Program-made: the position numbers and the translations under genes
NCBI GenBank assembly: GCA_949291375.1
Contig: CASEVI010000001.1
Coordinates: forward strand, 256,980 to 320,979
From: an uncultured bacterium
GTDB lineage: Bacteria > Bacillota_I > Bacilli_A > RFN20 > CAG-826
DNA: 64,000 nucleotides
Direction of reading: 5' to 3'
The notes under the pieces: model-generated
Told to the model about the DNA's origin: nothing
Seen by the model: only the letters and a program-made list of their open reading frames with translations
Database searches by the model: none
Part shown: piece after piece, positions 61,988-64,000 of the stretch
How positions within the stretch are numbered: the first letter of the stretch is position 1
How the letters are laid out: each line of letters opens with the position of its first letter

Positions 61988-62759
61988 TATTACTAGTTAT
62001 TTTTATGAAGGCGAAACAAAAAATACAGTTTCTTTAAAAAAAGAAGATGCTGTTTCTTTTTTAATTCACGATAATAGTAATGTTACTTTAGACATTGATT
62101 CTTTTAATAAAGATAATAAAGTTTCCGTTGTCGTTGGAAATAATTCATCAATAAAATTAAGACTTTTAATTTTAGTAGATATAAATTCTTTTGAAATTAA
62201 TGTAAATGTTCCACGTGGAAGCAATTTTGAATTGGTAATTGCAGATTTTTCTAAAGAAATCGGCTCATTTAAATCGCTTGTTAATTTAGAAGGAGAAAAT
62301 AGTGAAGCTGCCATTCATTTAGCCACTCTTTCTAATGATAACAATAAGAAAAAATTTAATTTATCATTTGATCATAAGGTTGGAAAAACAAAATCTTTAA
62401 TTGATTGTTATGGAGTAAGTAAAGATTCTTCATTAATTAAAATTGATGGAATTTCTCATATTTATGAAAACGCTAATAAAGCTGATGCTACTCAAAAAGT
62501 TAGAGTTATACTTTTTGATAAAGAGAGTGAAGCAATTGCTAATCCAATTTTAAAAATTGATTGTAATGATATTAAAGCTCAACATGCTTGTGCTATCGGC
62601 TCTTTAAGAGAAGAACATTTATATTATTTACTTTCTAGAGGGATTGAAATTAATGAAGCAAGAAGTTTAATCACTTTAGGTTATCTTTTACCAATCGCTA
62701 CATATTTTGATGAAAAAGAAAGTGAAAAGATAAAAGAAATTATTGGAGGTGTTTTTTAA
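61977..62759 (+). CDS. sufD: Short SufD-like scaffold protein
   Basis: 260 residues against the usual ~420; the N-terminal helical domain of SufD is missing and only the beta-helix core and C-terminal helices remain. The SufB/SufD signature survives in GISHIYENANKADATQKV, LKIDCNDIKAQHACAIG and LYYLLSRGIEINEARSLITLGYL, including the conserved His of AQHACAIG. It sits between sufC and sufS in standard order; sufB is presumably beyond the window. Reduced SufD may reflect genome streamlining. Confidence 0.88.
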   Translation: MANSITSYFYEGETKNTVSLKKEDAVSFLIHDNSNVTLDIDSFNKDNKVSVVVGNNSSIKLRLLILVDINSFEINVNVPRGSNFELVIADFSKEIGSFKSLVNLEGENSEAAIHLATLSNDNNKKKFNLSFDHKVGKTKSLIDCYGVSKDSSLIKIDGISHIYENANKADATQKVRVILFDKESEAIANPILKIDCNDIKAQHACAIGSLREEHLYYLLSRGIEINEARSLITLGYLLPIATYFDEKESEKIKEIIGGVF

Positions 62760-62762
62760 ATT

Positions 62763-63992
62763 ATGTTAGATGTAAAAAATATAAAAAAAGATTTTCCAAT
62801 TTTTAAAACTCATGAAAACAATGAAAAACCTTTAATTTATTTAGATAATGCTGCAACAACATTTAAACCTAAATCAGTTATTGATGCATGTTCAAGATAT
62901 TATATTGAAGATGGAGCAAACGCTCATCGAGGAGATTATGATTTAGCATATCGCGTTGATAAAGAAGTTGAAAAATGTAGAGCTCATCTTGCTTCTTTTT
63001 TAAATTGTTATAGCCGAGAAATAATTTTTACTAGCGGAACTTCAATGTCGATGAATTTAGTTGCATATGGATGTGGAATCAAATTTTTAAAAGAAGGTGA
63101 TGAAATTTTACTTACCGAAGCTGAACATGCTTCTAATGTTTTGCCTTGGTTTAAGGTCAGTGAAGTAACAAAAGCAAAAATTAGTTATATTCCTTTAGAT
63201 CAAGATGGAAGATGTACTCCTGAAGCATTAAGAAAAGTTATTAATAAAAATACAAAAGTAGTTTCGATTGCTCAAGTTACAAATGTTTTAGGATTTAAAA
63301 TAGATATTAAAGAAATGGCTAAAATTGCCCATGAATATGGTGCAATTTTAGTATGCGATGCTGCTCAAAGCGCACCACATATGAAGATAGATATAAAAGA
63401 ATTAGATTGTGATTTTTTATGTTTAAGTGCTCATAAAATGCTTGGACCTACTGGAATAGGCGCTTTATTTGGTAAATTTGATTTACTTAAAAAAATGGAT
63501 CCATTTATGATGGGTGGCGGAGATAATGCTCGTTTTGATATGTGTGGAAATGTTGCTTATTTAGAACCACCTGCTAAGTTTGAAGCGGGAACTATGAATA
63601 TTTCGGCAATTTATGGTTTTGATGAAGCTTTAACATATCTAGAAAATATTGGTTTAACAAATATTGAAAATCATGAAAAAGAATTAAGAAAATATGCTAT
63701 TTCTAAGTTAAAAGAATTAGATAATGTAATTATTTATAATGAAAAAGCCGATGCTGGAATAATTACTTTAAATGTTAAAGGAGTTTTTCCTCAAGATGAA
63801 GCTAGTTATTTAAATAGTAAGGGTATATGTGTTAGAAGTGGTGAACACTGTGCTAAATTACTTAAAGATAGATTGAAAACTGTCGGTACTATTCGTGTTT
63901 CTTTTTATTTATATAACGATAAAAACGATGTTGATGCATTATATAACGCTTTAAAAAATGGAGGTAATTTTTTAGATGCTTTCTTTAACTAA
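62763..63992 (+). CDS. sufS: Cysteine desulfurase SufS
   Basis: 409 residues. It takes sulfur from cysteine with pyridoxal phosphate. Seen: LDNAATTFKPKSVIDA, GTSMSMNLVAYG, EAEHASNVLPW, the PLP lysine in LSAHKMLGPTGIGALFG, and the catalytic Cys in VRSGEHCAKLL. The SD GGAGGT lies inside the sufD end, and sufU starts within its last codons. Confidence 0.96.
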   Translation: MLDVKNIKKDFPIFKTHENNEKPLIYLDNAATTFKPKSVIDACSRYYIEDGANAHRGDYDLAYRVDKEVEKCRAHLASFLNCYSREIIFTSGTSMSMNLVAYGCGIKFLKEGDEILLTEAEHASNVLPWFKVSEVTKAKISYIPLDQDGRCTPEALRKVINKNTKVVSIAQVTNVLGFKIDIKEMAKIAHEYGAILVCDAAQSAPHMKIDIKELDCDFLCLSAHKMLGPTGIGALFGKFDLLKKMDPFMMGGGDNARFDMCGNVAYLEPPAKFEAGTMNISAIYGFDEALTYLENIGLTNIENHEKELRKYAISKLKELDNVIIYNEKADAGIITLNVKGVFPQDEASYLNSKGICVRSGEHCAKLLKDRLKTVGTIRVSFYLYNDKNDVDALYNALKNGGNFLDAFFN

Positions 63993-64000
63993 TGAAATGA
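63976..64000 (+). CDS. sufU: SufU start (partial, cut by the window end)
   Basis: ATG at 63976 with GGAGGT 11 bases upstream opens the peptide MLSLTNEM, which fits the N-terminus of the SufU scaffold or sulfur-transfer protein. The position right after sufS, overlapping it by 17 bases, is the standard sufCDSUB order. Confidence 0.65.

Noticed and set aside
1-64000. Mycoplasma genetic code (TGA read as Trp)
   Set aside because: Several genes end in TGA at positions matching family lengths, and Trp is encoded by TGG throughout.

Overview
The window is strongly AT-rich chromosomal DNA from a low-GC Gram-positive bacterium. The gene set fits an anaerobic, probably host-associated member of the Bacilli/Mollicutes radiation (Erysipelotrichales, RFN20/RF39 or Acholeplasma-like); this is inferred from gene content only. 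TGA is a real stop (for example at 3357-3359, 17384-17386 and 28686-28688), so the Mycoplasma code is not used. The block rpsF-ssb-rpsR, gdpP-rplI-dnaB, walJ-rlmH resembles the origin-proximal region of other Firmicutes. No tRNA, rRNA, CRISPR array or insertion sequence was seen.

Layout. 1-917: 3' end of a large helicase/nuclease-type gene. 973-4000 (minus): an ECF sigma factor, its membrane anti-sigma factor and a lipoprotein paralogous to the anti-sigma ectodomain; sigma and lipoprotein share a promoter-like motif. 4114-8430: folD, a ThyX-like protein, M29 aminopeptidase, acyl-ACP thioesterase and psuG. 8730-11345: guaA and a psuK-like kinase. 11530-18267: ribosomal, replication and c-di-AMP genes. 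18438-24066: a purine-class riboswitch candidate controlling a BMP-type nucleoside ABC importer. 24262-29121: a COG2407 protein, a 33-bp-period repeat, an EamA transporter, an ABC-F ATPase and a small unknown. 29299-37418: pyruvate:ferredoxin oxidoreductase, a nonsense-interrupted lipoprotein, nitroreductase, HlyIII and NfnAB. 37468-43265: asnA, the NAD(P)HX repair enzyme and an MFS transporter fused to a GH2 glycosidase. 43350-46230: a yybP-ykoY (Mn2+) riboswitch and P2-type ATPase. 46419-52171: GNAT, a lipoprotein serpin and a heterodimeric ABC exporter. 52235-57069: flippase-like protein, diacylglycerol glucosyltransferase, recX, YhaM nuclease and HIT protein. 57197-60985 (minus): two large lipoproteins, one parvulin-like. 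61154-64000: sufC-sufD-sufS and the start of sufU.

How the genes work together. Pyruvate is oxidised by PFOR to give reduced ferredoxin, which NfnAB can use with NADH to make NADPH; Fe-S clusters for both come from Suf. Nucleoside uptake, pseudouridine breakdown (psuG/psuK) and guaA point to purine and nucleoside scavenging, and the riboswitch ties uptake to a guanine-type ligand. Glycoside uptake and cleavage appear joined in one polypeptide. Surface functions (serpin, foldase-like lipoproteins, sigma-controlled lipoprotein, glycolipid synthesis) suggest envelope maintenance under host or protein stress.

Most interesting: the MFS-GH2 fusion, the sigma/anti-sigma/lipoprotein system with its shared promoter, the atypical purine riboswitch, the 93-residue insertion in the nucleoside importer ATPase, and a second promoter motif shared by two lipoprotein genes. 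Several genes have a TATAAT-like box so close to the start codon that their mRNAs are probably leaderless.
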